Assembly: GCA_004431415.1 (NCBI GenBank)
Contig: QPMI01000460.1
Location: forward strand, 61,170-125,169
Direction: 5' to 3'
Length of the DNA stretch: 64,000 nucleotides
From: Cyanophora paradoxa
Lineage: Eukaryota; Glaucocystophyceae; Cyanophorales; Cyanophoraceae
Shown here: positions 45,839 to 56,013 of the stretch, one piece after another
How positions within the stretch are numbered: position 1 is the first letter of the stretch
Layout of the letters: the number at the start of each line of letters is the position of its first letter
Made by a program: the position numbers and the translations under genes
The notes under the pieces: generated by a model
The model's input: only the letters and a program-made list of their open reading frames with translations
The model's database searches: none
What the model was told of the DNA's origin: nothing

Positions 45839-45892
45839 ATTAAGGATCATTCACAGAATTTTTATATTTTTGTATAGTAAAAGCAAAACAGA

Positions 45893-47292
45893 ATGGATGT
45901 TACCTCGACCCTTCAACGTCTTTCTCTGAAAGAGGCGCTTACAACGCCCGAGGAAGCCAAAGCGTTCTTCCTCGATAACTCGCTTATGCTTGGTCTTGAA
46001 TCGAAGACGAAACCCGTTCTGGTAACCGTTAGTCCATCGACAACCTACGATAACAACGTTGGTCAACGCGTTTCTTTCAAACTTCCCCGCTACAACTTTG
46101 TCGGTAAAATCGAACTCGCTTTCGATCTTCCCGAACTAACTGCTTTTACTGGTGATGACGACCTGGTGCGAAATGGTTACACTCGTCCCGTCGGTGCGCT
46201 TGTAGAGCGTCTTGAATTCTCGTATGGCTCGTATACCTACCACGTGCCGTCTGATTTCCTGGCGATTTTCCCACTGGTCTACTATTCTGAGGATCAACTG
46301 GCGAAAAAGAAGCGTTCAATGGGAATGCTTCATGGTATCCCCGCTCACGGAACCAACCGTAAAGGTGGCGCTTTCTTCGTCGAAATTCCGGTGCCGTGGT
46401 TGAACCATTATCTACCACTTGGCGCTCTCTCGGGTGAAGCCGTCATCACTGTGTGGTTTAAGGAAGCTAACAAGGGATACCTTGAAACTTCTTATGGTGG
46501 TCGCTCTCTTCCTGTTGTAGGAAGCACTGCTGCTGATAAATCATCAGATGATGGACTTGGAAATGCTACGAGCGTTACACTTGCTAATGTTGGTCAAAAC
46601 ATCACCACTGGCGGTATTACTGGGTTCGAAGTTGCTGGAACTGTTCCACCAATGACCCATTACATCTCCATTAAAGCACCTCGTCTCTACATGCATGCTA
46701 TCAACGTTTCTGATGAACTGTTTGCAACTGTTATTGAGAAGGTTAAGACCACAGGGATGGCTATTCCGCTCTCGACATCGGTTTCGTCGATTCTATCGCT
46801 GTTGCTGCAAAAGGTAACACTCAACCCAACCGAATTAATCTTAGCCAAATCTCCGGTCTCGTTTATGCTCTTCTTGTCTCTGTTCGTGATGCTGATGGTG
46901 TCGATACCTCGAATGGTTCTCACAGCGTCCTTAAAACGCTTGCGAATGCGAAGGATATCACGATGACTTGTGAGATCAACGGACAGCGTCTTTATTCGAC
47001 GGAGCCGATCCCGCTACTCAAAGGTGCGGAACTCATCGCCGATGCCTTCAAATGCTCGAATATGGACAAGGAAGCAAACCGTTACGTCCTTACTGGATTC
47101 CCATTCTGTGTTGATGGTGAGAAGGCGATTCGCAACATTGCCCAATCTGGATATGTTGACCTTACGAACTCGTCTTCATCATTCCTCACTCTATATCTTC
47201 CTGCTGATCGCACAATTACTGTTAACGTTCGCGCTCTCATGCATTCGTTCATTATTGTCGATAAGGACGGAATTCGCCGCATTAATCTCTAA
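45893..47292 (+). CDS. Major capsid protein, one frame break
   Basis: About 466 codons if read through a single-base break near 46,770-46,785. The N-terminal part has KPVLVTVSPSTTYDNNVGQR, KLPRYNFVGKIELAFDLPEL and PVGALVERLEFSYGSYTYHV; the middle has FFVEIPVPWLNHYLPLGALS. After the break the frame continues to GYVDLTNSSSSFLTLYLPAD and a final VDKDGIRRINL. Size, strand-rich composition, position beside penton-like genes and the packaging ATPase all fit the double jelly-roll capsid protein of Polinton/adintovirus-type viruses. The sequence on both sides of the break is clean, so one missing base is the simplest explanation. Confidence 0.75.
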
Positions 47293-47353
47293 ACCATTAT
47301 CAGTAAGATTTCGTTATTTTTATCTATCTTTATTAAGAAGAATCTACTACGCC

Positions 47354-48250
47354 ATGTCTGACGTTCCCGAATTTAATGCTGGTGAGATGATAAACCCACC
47401 ATTCCGTGTCTTAGCAATTGGAAAATCTGCGACGGGTAAAAGCGAAGCGGTCAAGTATTGGCTAAAACAGCTACATGATGCGAAAAAGATAGATGTGGTT
47501 CTCGTTGTAAGTGGGACGAGTTTCAATCATTTCTGGGATAAAGTAGCAACATTGCAACTCGGTAAATGGGATGCGCCTTACATCGCTAAACTTCTCGATG
47601 AAAGACAAGAGAAAATTGAGAAAGGAGAACCCGTTAACCAGTTATGTGTCGTTCTCGATGATCTTATAGACAATGAGATAGTCGATCTAACCCGTGATAA
47701 AATTATTGGAAGTCTTTACAGCCGTGGAAGACATTCGAAAATTTCGATTATCTGCATAACTCAGAAACTGCGTAAGGTTTCTTCAACCATTCGCGTTAAT
47801 TCGGATTATGCAATGTTCCTTAGTGCCGCCAATCGCAAAGAACTGGAAGCCATTGAAGAAGAATACAATATCATGCGGGATAAAGACGCTTTCTATAAGA
47901 TGTTTGAGGAATACGTTCACTCCTATCAGTTTCTCATTTGGAGTTCTGCGAATTATTCGGTGGAATACTATGTTGATAAAGCGGAACTCGTTAAAGAGTT
48001 TGGGTTTCCTCGGTTTCACAGAAAGCCCAAAAAGAAAGAAGACGAATTAAAACCACCCGAGAAGGAGGAAGCGCCGAAAGAGATAAAGAGCGCTGTTCAC
48101 ACGAATAAGTTGATGCGATATAAGAGGGATTGTAAAATTATCTCTGTATGTTATAATATACAATGCCGCCGAAACGTAGAGGTGTTCCCGCTGGTGCTAT
48201 GTCATATTCCGGCGGTGAAAGTCATGGATCTCTCAACACCACACCCATGA
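47354..48250 (+). CDS. FtsK/HerA-type genome-packaging ATPase
   Basis: Starts at the ATG at 47354 (MSDVPEFNAGEMINPPFRVL), 61 bases after the capsid gene. Walker A is GKSATGKSEAVKYW and Walker B is LCVVLDDLID, both early in the protein. SLYSRGRHSKISIICITQKL is the sensor strand region typical of the A32-like packaging ATPases. The lysine-rich tail (HRKPKKKEDELKPPEKEE) could bind DNA or capsid. The last codons overlap the next gene; a frame break near 48,110-48,135 could give an earlier natural stop. In this virus class the enzyme pumps the genome into the capsid. Confidence 0.85.
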   Translation: MSDVPEFNAGEMINPPFRVLAIGKSATGKSEAVKYWLKQLHDAKKIDVVLVVSGTSFNHFWDKVATLQLGKWDAPYIAKLLDERQEKIEKGEPVNQLCVVLDDLIDNEIVDLTRDKIIGSLYSRGRHSKISIICITQKLRKVSSTIRVNSDYAMFLSAANRKELEAIEEEYNIMRDKDAFYKMFEEYVHSYQFLIWSSANYSVEYYVDKAELVKEFGFPRFHRKPKKKEDELKPPEKEEAPKEIKSAVHTNKLMRYKRDCKIISVCYNIQCRRNVEVFPLVLCHIPAVKVMDLSTPHP

Positions 48251-48893
48251 AATTCAACGGAATGAGCGAAGTGAAACCATCACAACAGGAAGAAGACCCT
48301 TAAATGCCGCTTATGAAGAAGCGCCCGGTGATAAAGCGCCGCAAACATCCCAAAGTGAGCAATTGAACATCTCGCCGGAAGTCTCGAAGATGAAGGCGGT
48401 CGGTGAAGGCGCCCGTCGGATTATCGGTGCTGCCGATGATCGTGAACTCGGTCTCAAAGATCTTTCCCTCGCTCGCAAGGGTGAAGGTGTTTCCAAAGAA
48501 TCCGACAAGGTAATTCAATCGATGGCTGGTGAAGTTACTTACAAGGTTGCGCCAACTCAAAACATCCACCGAATCCCGAAAGCGCAATGGGATGAGATGA
48601 CCGCTAAATTAAAGGATCTGGAAGCAAAATCAAGCGCTCTTGAACAGTATGTAACTGAGAAGAAGGAGCGATCGAAAATCAAGGAAATGCTGCGCAAAGA
48701 GGTATTCCGAATGGGTATTACTGGTGTTCCTGATAAGCAGTTTATTGGTAAGAAGGAGACCCAAATTGACGAACAAGCGGTAGATGAGTTGAAGACAAAG
48801 ACCCAAAAGGGAACTGTTGAACCTGGTGCTACCAAAGCGGAAGTCGACAAAGGTGTAGCTCCCACAGCATACAAGCGGAGAGTTTGGCTTTAA
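48163..48893 (+). CDS. Coiled-coil virion-type protein, one frame break
   Basis: Starts MPPKRRGVPAGAMSYSGGES after an AT-rich leader (TTATAATATACA). The first frame stops at 48,303, but the downstream frame is open from before that point (EEAPGDKAPQTSQSEQLNI onward), so one base is probably lost near 48,270-48,300. The C-terminal half has a clear helix (MTAKLKDLEAKSSALEQYVT, then EKKERSKIKEMLRKE). A basic N-terminus plus coiled coil beside capsid genes suggests a core or scaffold protein; that is inference. Confidence 0.5.
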
Positions 48894-48919
48894 TTATATA
48901 TTGTTTAAAGAGGGAATCA

Positions 48920-49138
48920 ATGGAGTTTCTGAAAAAGATCATTGAGATGTTTGAGATGCATTGCGTAACCGATTGTCACAATGACTGCTGCGATACGAAA
49001 TTCGAAATGGATTTCTCAGATGGTGGAAGCAATGGAGGGCGAAGGCAATCGCAAGATTCGATAACAACTGAGACAGTCACCGTTACGGAAACTGAGACTG
49101 TCCGTCGCCGATCGTTTTCGCATAACGATCATAAATAA
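48920..49138 (+). CDS. Small Cys/His-containing protein
   Basis: A 72-residue frame starting MEFLKKIIEMFEMHCVTDCH. The C-x-x-x-C-H-x-x-C-C cluster (HCVTDCHNDCCDTK) could bind zinc or form disulfides. The tail is a Thr/Val/Glu repeat (TTETVTVTETETV) followed by a basic end. It follows the coiled-coil gene by 27 bases on the same strand. I do not recognise the family. Confidence 0.5.
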   Translation: MEFLKKIIEMFEMHCVTDCHNDCCDTKFEMDFSDGGSNGGRRQSQDSITTETVTVTETETVRRRSFSHNDHK

Positions 49139-49159
49139 TATCTTTGGTTATGGTATCAA

Positions 49160-49270
49160 ATGTCACTCGAAGAGATCTACGACATCATACTATCGAAACG
49201 AAGGATTTACGCCGTTAAATCTGCAATTGAAGAACGTAGACACCAACTGGCTTTGGTCAACAAAAAATGA
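49160..49270 (+). CDS. Very small ORF, 36 residues
   Basis: Reads MSLEEIYDIILSKRRIYAVK and continues EERRHQLALVNKK before a stop. It starts 22 bases after the previous stop, and its helical charged composition looks coding. It might instead be the broken 5' part of the next gene, whose frame is open from 49,227. Confidence 0.35.
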   Translation: MSLEEIYDIILSKRRIYAVKSAIEERRHQLALVNKK

Positions 49271-49346
49271 CACCATAAAATACTTAAAGACATCAGGCAT
49301 AATACAGAGTGGTAAAACATTTTCTCAACTACATATAAAGGGGAAC

Positions 49347-49583
49347 ATGGCGACTGTAATTCATATAACCGAAGACATGATTAGCGTTGTCGAATTCGGC
49401 GATGAAGAAGAGGAGACCCGCGCCAATTACAAGATGAGAGATGCTCTAAGGAAGCGAACGCTCTACAACGAAGACCCCGTTTATCGGGAGTATAAGAAGG
49501 CGCAATCGCTCGCTTCATATTATCGTCGTAAGGAGCGGGAGGGAATCGAAAACAAGTCACGGGGACGTCCACGAAAGTATTGA
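49347..49583 (+). CDS. Small protein with a C-terminal AT-hook
   Basis: A 78-residue frame starting MATVIHITEDMISVVEFGDE, acidic at first and strongly basic later (RRKEREGIENKSRGRPRKY). RGRPRK is the AT-hook core that sits in the minor groove of AT-rich DNA, which suits an AT-rich virus genome. It could be a small DNA-binding or transcription protein. An upstream in-frame start near 49,227 is possible but adds sequence that looks less coding. Confidence 0.55.
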   Translation: MATVIHITEDMISVVEFGDEEEETRANYKMRDALRKRTLYNEDPVYREYKKAQSLASYYRRKEREGIENKSRGRPRKY

Positions 49584-49789
49584 GGGAAATACCCATTTGA
49601 CCGCTGAACCCAATTACTCATTTTTCGAGCGGTCTATCGATATGCTTCGATAGATCCGTAACCATCTCCCGATTGCCGTTTTTGGTAATTGAAGAGATAT
49701 CAACCACTTAAAGGTTAGCCGCCAAAAAATGACAGGAATCCGGAGAAACTCTTTTCTCCATCATAGATAAGACACCCCCGATTATCGAA

Positions 49790-52128
49790 ATGAACGCTGC
49801 CGCCAAGAAATCCCTGAAACGCCTTGTTGATTGGCTTCGTGAAGACGATGTCCTGTCTGAGAATATCGTAATACCCGTTGATCCCGATACCAAAAAACCC
49901 TTTTCGCCCATAAAGACGGATCGTGGACTTGGGATAAATTCGATGAAGCCCTGAAATCCGGTAAGTATGTTGCTTGGGGCATTCTCGCTCGCAATATCGT
50001 GGTTATCGACTTCGACCAAGAGGAGGATTTCACCAAATTCGAGGAGCAATTCCCCGATGATTTCGGTGGTGTCAATCCTCTTGCTAAAACCAAAAAAGGA
50101 TATCATGTTTACTTCTCTCGTCCTTCTGACTTCGATGCTGTGAAGATCTGGGATAAAGCGGGTGCTTTCAAAGGTTATCCTAAGATCGACTGTAAGACAA
50201 TTGCGTCCACTGGAACTGCTGGGTTGATCAACGTTTCCCCAAGCCCCGGTAAAACTTGGATCAGAGAACCATGGGCGGAAGGCTGTGAGTTGATCGAACC
50301 GAGTGCTGAACTCCAAAAGTGGATGATTGACAACTACCTTTTTCCGAAAGGCGGACACTCTTCTATTGATAGGAGCATTGAAGAGGATTTGCAGAAACAC
50401 ATTCTCCGGAAACTTGAAGAATTTGGTTTCATCTTACCCACAATCATTAATGAGACCGAGAAGGGTTACAGTTTCACTGCTGAGAACAAAGGTCTGATTT
50501 GTCCCTGCTGCAAGGGAAGCCATGACTCCAACAATTGGTATATACTTCAAGGGAACGAGAAAGACAAGTATATTGTTTCAAGTTATAGCACCAATTGCAA
50601 GAAGCGAGTTATGACGGTTCGCGTTCAAGCTGATACCGATGTTCAGATTGAAAAGCTAATTGATCGGTCGATTGGATCTGATGGCGGACATTATGATGTT
50701 GCCCAGGTTGCTTTTCTTGTTCTGCGAGACAGCTACAAGTATTCAAACAAGACGTGGTTCAAGTTCAACGAGGCTTACGGAATCTGGGAGATGGATGAGA
50801 CCGGGAAACGAATCTATCTGTGTTTGAGTTGCAGGGTTTGCCCGGCTTATCTTCAACGTGCTGTGCAATTCGCTCAGAGAGCGCTTCGTGATGAAGAGAA
50901 TCGTGCATCTTTGGAGGAGAGATCACAGGTTCTTCTTGGTATCGCAAAGAAACTCAAACAGACTAATTACCGAACTTCTCTTCTGTCTGATCTCACAGTT
51001 CTGATGAACGATAAGACATTCTTCGAGAGACTTGATACTGTTACCAATGTGATTGGATTCACAAATGGCGTATTTGATCTGAATTCTATGACTTTCCGAA
51101 GGGGACTCCAGAAGACATGATCAGTAAGACTGTTGGTTATGATTATTGCCCCGAGGTGGATTCTGTGAAAGTCACCAAGATCCTTTCCATCTACTCTGAC
51201 ATCATCGAAGAGGAAATTGAGCGCAATTTCGTGATGGGTTCGATCGCTTTCTCTCTGAGTGGTCGCACAGATATTCAAAAGTTCAATTTCTGGACTGGAA
51301 TTGGAGCCAATGGTAAATCTCTCGTTCAGGAGATGGTCAAGCAAACATTCGGACAGTATTTCGGAACAATCAATATGTCATATTGGACGAAACCGAAAAG
51401 AATGCATCAGACGCTACACCTGAACTTGCGGATATTCTGGGTCGTCGCATTATCTTTTCAAATGAAGCGGAAGATGGCGACAAGCTTCAAATTAGCAAGA
51501 TCAAAGAGATTACAGGTGGTAACGAGATGAAGGTTCGCGCCCTGTTCAAAGATCCTGTTACCTACATTCCTATGGGTCAAATCTTCTTATCGACGAATGA
51601 GAACCTGGGGATGAGTAAACCCGATGCTGCGATTTACCGGCGACTCTCTTACTATCGTTTCTCTTGCGTCTTCAAGCCCAACCCTCAACCTGGTGAGAAG
51701 AAAGCGGATACTTCACTTATGTCCATCATGAATGACGACGAATACAAGATGGCTCAAATGTCGATCTTCTTGGACATGTGGAAGAAACAGGATCTTGCAC
51801 AGCTGCTGATGAATCCGCCACAGTCTATCATCGATCAGGGACTGGAATACTTCAATGATAACGATAAAATCGGGAGTGGCTCCGCAGCACTTATGAGAAG
51901 ACTGGAAGCCGAAACGATTTCATTAGGAGTGAAGCTATCATTACTGGCTATCGTTCTGTTGATGATAAAACCGATGCCGCCAGTATTGGAAAGCGAGTCC
52001 GCGAAGTCTTTAATGTGAAGTCTGAAACTGTTCGAGAAAGAGGTCAGGTGAAGCGTGGTTACTTCGGACTGAAAAAGAAGATTATGATTGAGGACGACGA
52101 TGACGACGACGTAGAGGCTCCCAACTAA
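49790..52128 (+). CDS. Primase-polymerase / D5-like SF3 helicase, several frame breaks
   Basis: N-terminus MNAAAKKSLKRLVDWLREDD. The archaeo-eukaryotic primase core is visible: NIVVIDFDQEED (metal-binding acids), KKGYHVYFSRPSD (His) and IDCKTIASTGTAGLINVSPS. A zinc-ribbon-like ICPCCKGSH follows near 50,510. The SF3 helicase part has Walker A WTGIGANGKSLVQEM near 51,310 and LGRRIIFSNEAEDG plus IFLSTNENLGMS for the B/B'/C region. The tail ends EDDDDDDVEAPN. Single-base breaks lie near 49,915, 51,095, 51,385 and 51,920; each neighbouring frame continues the same protein. The enzyme would prime and unwind the virus genome. Family assignment is firm; the intactness of this copy is not. Confidence 0.85.
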
Positions 52129-52195
52129 TTACAACAAAACATACTATTCTTACTGATAATTCATACTTTTTTTATAACCTTACTGAAAACAGTAA

Positions 52196-52287
52196 GTGTA
52201 ACAGGTGTAACAGGTAAATCCCAAACTTCGCTCCTAGGGAGGTGAAAATCCGAAAACTTTGGGATTTACCTGTTACACCCGTTACAC
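52196..52287. repeat. Fold-back element C, inverted relative to element B
   Basis: Arms at 52,196-52,225 and 52,258-52,287 pair over 30 bp with one mismatch. The loop (CTTCGCTCCTAGGGAGG...) is the reverse complement of the loop sequence of element B (CCTCCCTAGGAGCGAAG), so the same element occurs in opposite orientation about 9 kb away. It lies between the primase-helicase and the small ORF before the polymerase. Confidence 0.88.
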
Positions 52288-52347
52288 CGAATAAAAAATA
52301 AAAAATTGACTGGTGATTTAAAAATTGAACGTGTGTCTCAGTTGAAA

Positions 52348-52506
52348 ATGAATAGCGTCAAAATGAACCAATCGGTTGTGGAAGGTGATTTGGAAGAGGT
52401 TGCAAAGTTCATAAAGTATAATTGTGGTATCAATAACAGGCGGAAGAGAAACTATGTTACTATATATATTCCAAAGGAAACAACGGTGAGAATCATTAGA
52501 ACTTAA
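52348..52506 (+). CDS. Small ORF coupled to the polymerase gene
   Basis: A 52-residue frame starting MNSVKMNQSVVEGDLEEVAK and ending YVTIYIPKETTVRIIRT. Its stop and the polymerase start share one base (TAATG), which suggests coupled expression. The frame is also open back to 52,306 if a TTG start is used. No family recognised. Confidence 0.45.
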   Translation: MNSVKMNQSVVEGDLEEVAKFIKYNCGINNRRKRNYVTIYIPKETTVRIIRT

Positions 52507-55500
52507 TGCGTTCAAAATCCAAAATAAAAATGTTCCTTTATAGCAAAGATGCCCGCCAAACGAACAGACTGATCAAAGAAAAGAAAAATGAAATACTTGG
52601 ATTGTTAGGAACTCTCTTAGTTACAGGTGAGATCACCGAAGCGGAATACGATAGAGAAGCCGCCATCTTAGATAGACGACCGCGATTAGGTCAACTCACT
52701 GAGATTGCAAATGACCTCTACGATCGCATGCAACGAATGGAGGAATTTATGGGTGAAGGACAGAGATTAGGAGCAATTGAACCGGATATCGAAGATGGAC
52801 AAGCGATGAATCAAGCGTATTCGTGGTTGACCTATCGCGCCCGAAATGAAGTTGTCGTGGATGCTATCGAATTCCTCGAAAGAATCGCACCAAGTCTACC
52901 GCAACGCATTAAAACCTGCTTAGAGCAACTGAGAGCCGTTAAAGTCCGTCTGACTTTCGTTTGCAAATTTACCAAAGTAGGTAATCCGCGCATCTATATC
53001 ACCAAATTCATTTACAGCGATTATTTCGTAATTACCCGATCCCGCAACATAGACACAGAAGTTCGCAAAGCGTTACAGAAAATGCAAGAGGAAATGACGC
53101 AAGTGGATAGTTACCGTTTGGAGAAGATCGAAATACTTAGAGGCATTATCATGTCTTATGCACCTGTGGGAGGATGCTATTTCGCAACTCCCGAATGGAT
53201 CGCATCCAAGAAAGCGACGGTGAATGTTAAGAATATCGACGGGCAAGATTGCTTCAAGTATGCGATTTTGGCTTACCTGCATCGAAAGGACATCAATAAA
53301 CACAAGAGTAACGAACCGAGCCAATACCGCCGATGGTTAAATGAACTCAATTTCGATGGTATTCAGTTTCCCGTTGCCTGTGATGCTGAGGTAATCGATC
53401 GATTCGAAGAACTGAACCCCGAACTCTCTATTAACATTTACGGAGCCGATAACGCCAAAGAGTGTTTCTATCCTCTCCATCAATCAAGTAACCCAAGAAG
53501 AAAGACCAAGATTAATCTTTTACTTATCGAAAACACCGAAGATGATCGTGGACACTACATTACTATCATGTCTTTTAGTCGTCTTCTGAAAACTACGTTT
53601 GATAAAGCATGTGATGGTCGCATTTATTACTGTGAAACCTGCTTATCGCGTTTCAGAACTCAGGAGAAATTAGACCTGCATGTTGAAGCAAATCGCTGCA
53701 TTGATTGGAGGGAGAGCAAAGGCAAATGCCCGAAAGTGGGAAGCGCAATTGAATTCGGTCTGCAACATCTACGTAAAACCGTGTGGCTTCCTGTGATCTG
53801 TTATGTTAAAGTTGAAGATCATTCAGTTGCTATCGATGCTCAGAGAAGTAAACGTGAGATTAAAGCGGTTTCACTGAGAGTGGTAATGGGAGAAGAAGTG
53901 AGAGCATACCGTTTTGAGGGAGCCGATCCCCTTGGTTCTCTCTTTGTTACTCTGCAAGATATTAGACCCGAAATCGTTGAGACGCTGTTTAGAAATATTC
54001 CGATGCATCCACTCACAGATGATCAGAAGGCGGAATACAAGGTAACAAAACACTGTTACATTTGCTCTCAGAGATTCACCCACGAAAACTTCCCGGTTCG
54101 AGATCATTGCCACCAATCCGGCGATTTCATCGGAAAGGCATGCCGAAACTGTAACCTCCACCGGCGAATTTCGAAGCAAACCAAAGTAGCTATCGTGGTG
54201 GATCACATGGATGAATGCGGACACGGAATATTCCGCAAGATTGCACAGCAAGACGATAAACTTCGTGTTGAGATTCTGAGCAAGAATTTCGATCAATACC
54301 TATCGCTTCAATGGGGCATGTGGAAGTTCATTGATGCTTCCCATTTCATGGATTTCCAATCTGTGGATGTGGGCGATTTAATGAGAAAGTTTGAAGCATT
54401 CCGCAAATTGGCGTTTTCTCAATATGGATTGGATCCCGCACATTATGTTAGCGCACCAGGTCTCTCTTGGGACGCTATGCTCAAACATACGAAAGTTAAG
54501 ATTGAACTTATCGATGATGTAGAGAAATACGAATTTGTTGAGAGAGCCATTAGAGGTGGATTTGCTACCATGCCCACACGATACGCAAAGGTAGAGAATG
54601 CTGACGATCATATAGTTTTGTTGGACGCAAATAATCTTTATGGGTATGCTCTCAGCCAACCACTACCTATCGGAGATTATCGATGGGAAGATGTCACAGA
54701 GGCACTTAAAGAGGTAGAGGGTCGAAGCGCATTTATTGAAGTTGACCTTGAATACCCCACATCGCTTGAAGAACATTATGATTTCCCACTGATTGTGAAT
54801 AAAGAAGTGATCACCAATGAGATGCTTGGTGATTATCAACAGAAACTATTAGATCTGACGGGCGAAAAGATCAGCAAAGACCCCAAACTTACAGCGACAT
54901 TTACACCCAAGAATAAATACGTGATTGCTCGACCTCTTCTTAATTACATCGTTAAGAAGGGTGTTGAAATCAAGAAAATAAATAAGGTTCTCTCTTTCGC
55001 TACTTCCCCATTCATGAAGTCTTACATTGGTTTGAATACTCTTCTCAGGCATGAATCTACTAACCATTTCGAAAGCGACTTCTTTAAACTCATGAACAAT
55101 GCAATTTACGGTAAATGCTTGGAATCTTGCAGGGGTCGCTCAACTGTCAAGATCGCTAACAGTGAGAAACTCTGTAAGAAATACGCAGCAAGTCCGCTTA
55201 TCAAAGCGACCAATGTATTAAACGAGAATGCCGTTGCCTTTGAGATGTATTCGAAGCATGTGAACTAGATAAACCCGTAGCAATTGGCGCTTTCGTTTTG
55301 GATTTTGCGAAACTACATAACTATCGGTTCTTCTATGATGTAGTAAGGAAGAAGTGGGAAACCGCTAAATTACTGTTCCACGATACCGATTCGTTCTGTC
55401 TTTTCCTGAAAACCAATAATCTGAACGAAGATATGAAAGAGATAGGTGAGTATCTCGATAGGAGCAATTACGATAAATCCCATCCTCTCGTGAGTATCAA

Positions 55501-55828
55501 AAACCGCATGGTTCCAGGTAAATATAAAAATGAGTTCCCAAATGCAAAGATCATGGAGTATGTGGGTCTGAGATCGAAACTCTATGCTTTCAGAACTGAG
55601 ACCAACGAAAGAGTAAAGATGTCGGGGACTTCCTCGAAAGAGGTTCATTTTGATGATTTTAAGAGATGTCTGTTCGAAGGCATCATAAAAACAGTATCAG
55701 TAACAAACAAGCGAAGGCAAGACCACAACTTATATGACTTGGAGAGCAGAAGGGTCGCTCTAAACCAACTCGATAGCAAACGGAAGATATCAGCCGACGG
55801 CATTCACAGCATTCCATTTGGTCTTTAA
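52506..55828 (+). CDS. Protein-primed family B DNA polymerase with OTU-like and HNH parts, one frame break
   Basis: About 1,107 codons. The first 230 residues are helical and unassigned. Residues about 240-360 fit the OTU/cysteine-protease-like part found in Polinton polymerases (DGQDCFKYAILAYLHRKD with Cys; RGHYITIMSFSRLL with His). A zinc-finger segment CETCLSRF...H...C follows. At about residues 510-560 is an HNH/endonuclease VII-like part, CYICSQRF...RDHCHQSGDF..CRNCNL. The polymerase domain has motif A LLDANNLYGYALSQPLP, motif B FKLMNNAIYGKCLE and, after the break near 55,262, motif C LLFHDTDSFCL. The break fits loss of one G from a GG pair; the next frame continues at once with PVAIGAFVLDFAK. 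It would replicate linear genomes from a terminal protein. Confidence 0.92.
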
Positions 55829-55986
55829 TATACTTGCTCAATACTTCTCTTTTTATTTTTTCGATCTCCAAGTAGCAGCAAACCACGGATCAGATGCAGC
55901 AACCATATGCACCTTAAACCGGGGTCATTTGGATCGATCGCAAAGTAGTTTGGTTTCGGGTGTTCTGTCCAAACCGGCTCGTCCAT
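55825..55986 (-). CDS. Small minus-strand ORF between polymerase and integrase
   Basis: Starts at 55986 with MDEPVWTEHPKPNYFAIDPN and runs 53 residues, its stop overlapping the polymerase stop tail to tail. Downstream of DPNDPG a different frame reads VHMVAASDPWFAATWRSKK to a stop at 55,853, which looks more protein-like, so a single-base break near 55,915 is likely. Unrecognised. Confidence 0.4.
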   Translation of the reverse strand: MDEPVWTEHPKPNYFAIDPNDPGLRCIWLLHLIRGLLLLGDRKNKKRSIEQVY

Positions 55987-56013
55987 TATTAATATATTGA
56001 AAATAAAGTAAAG

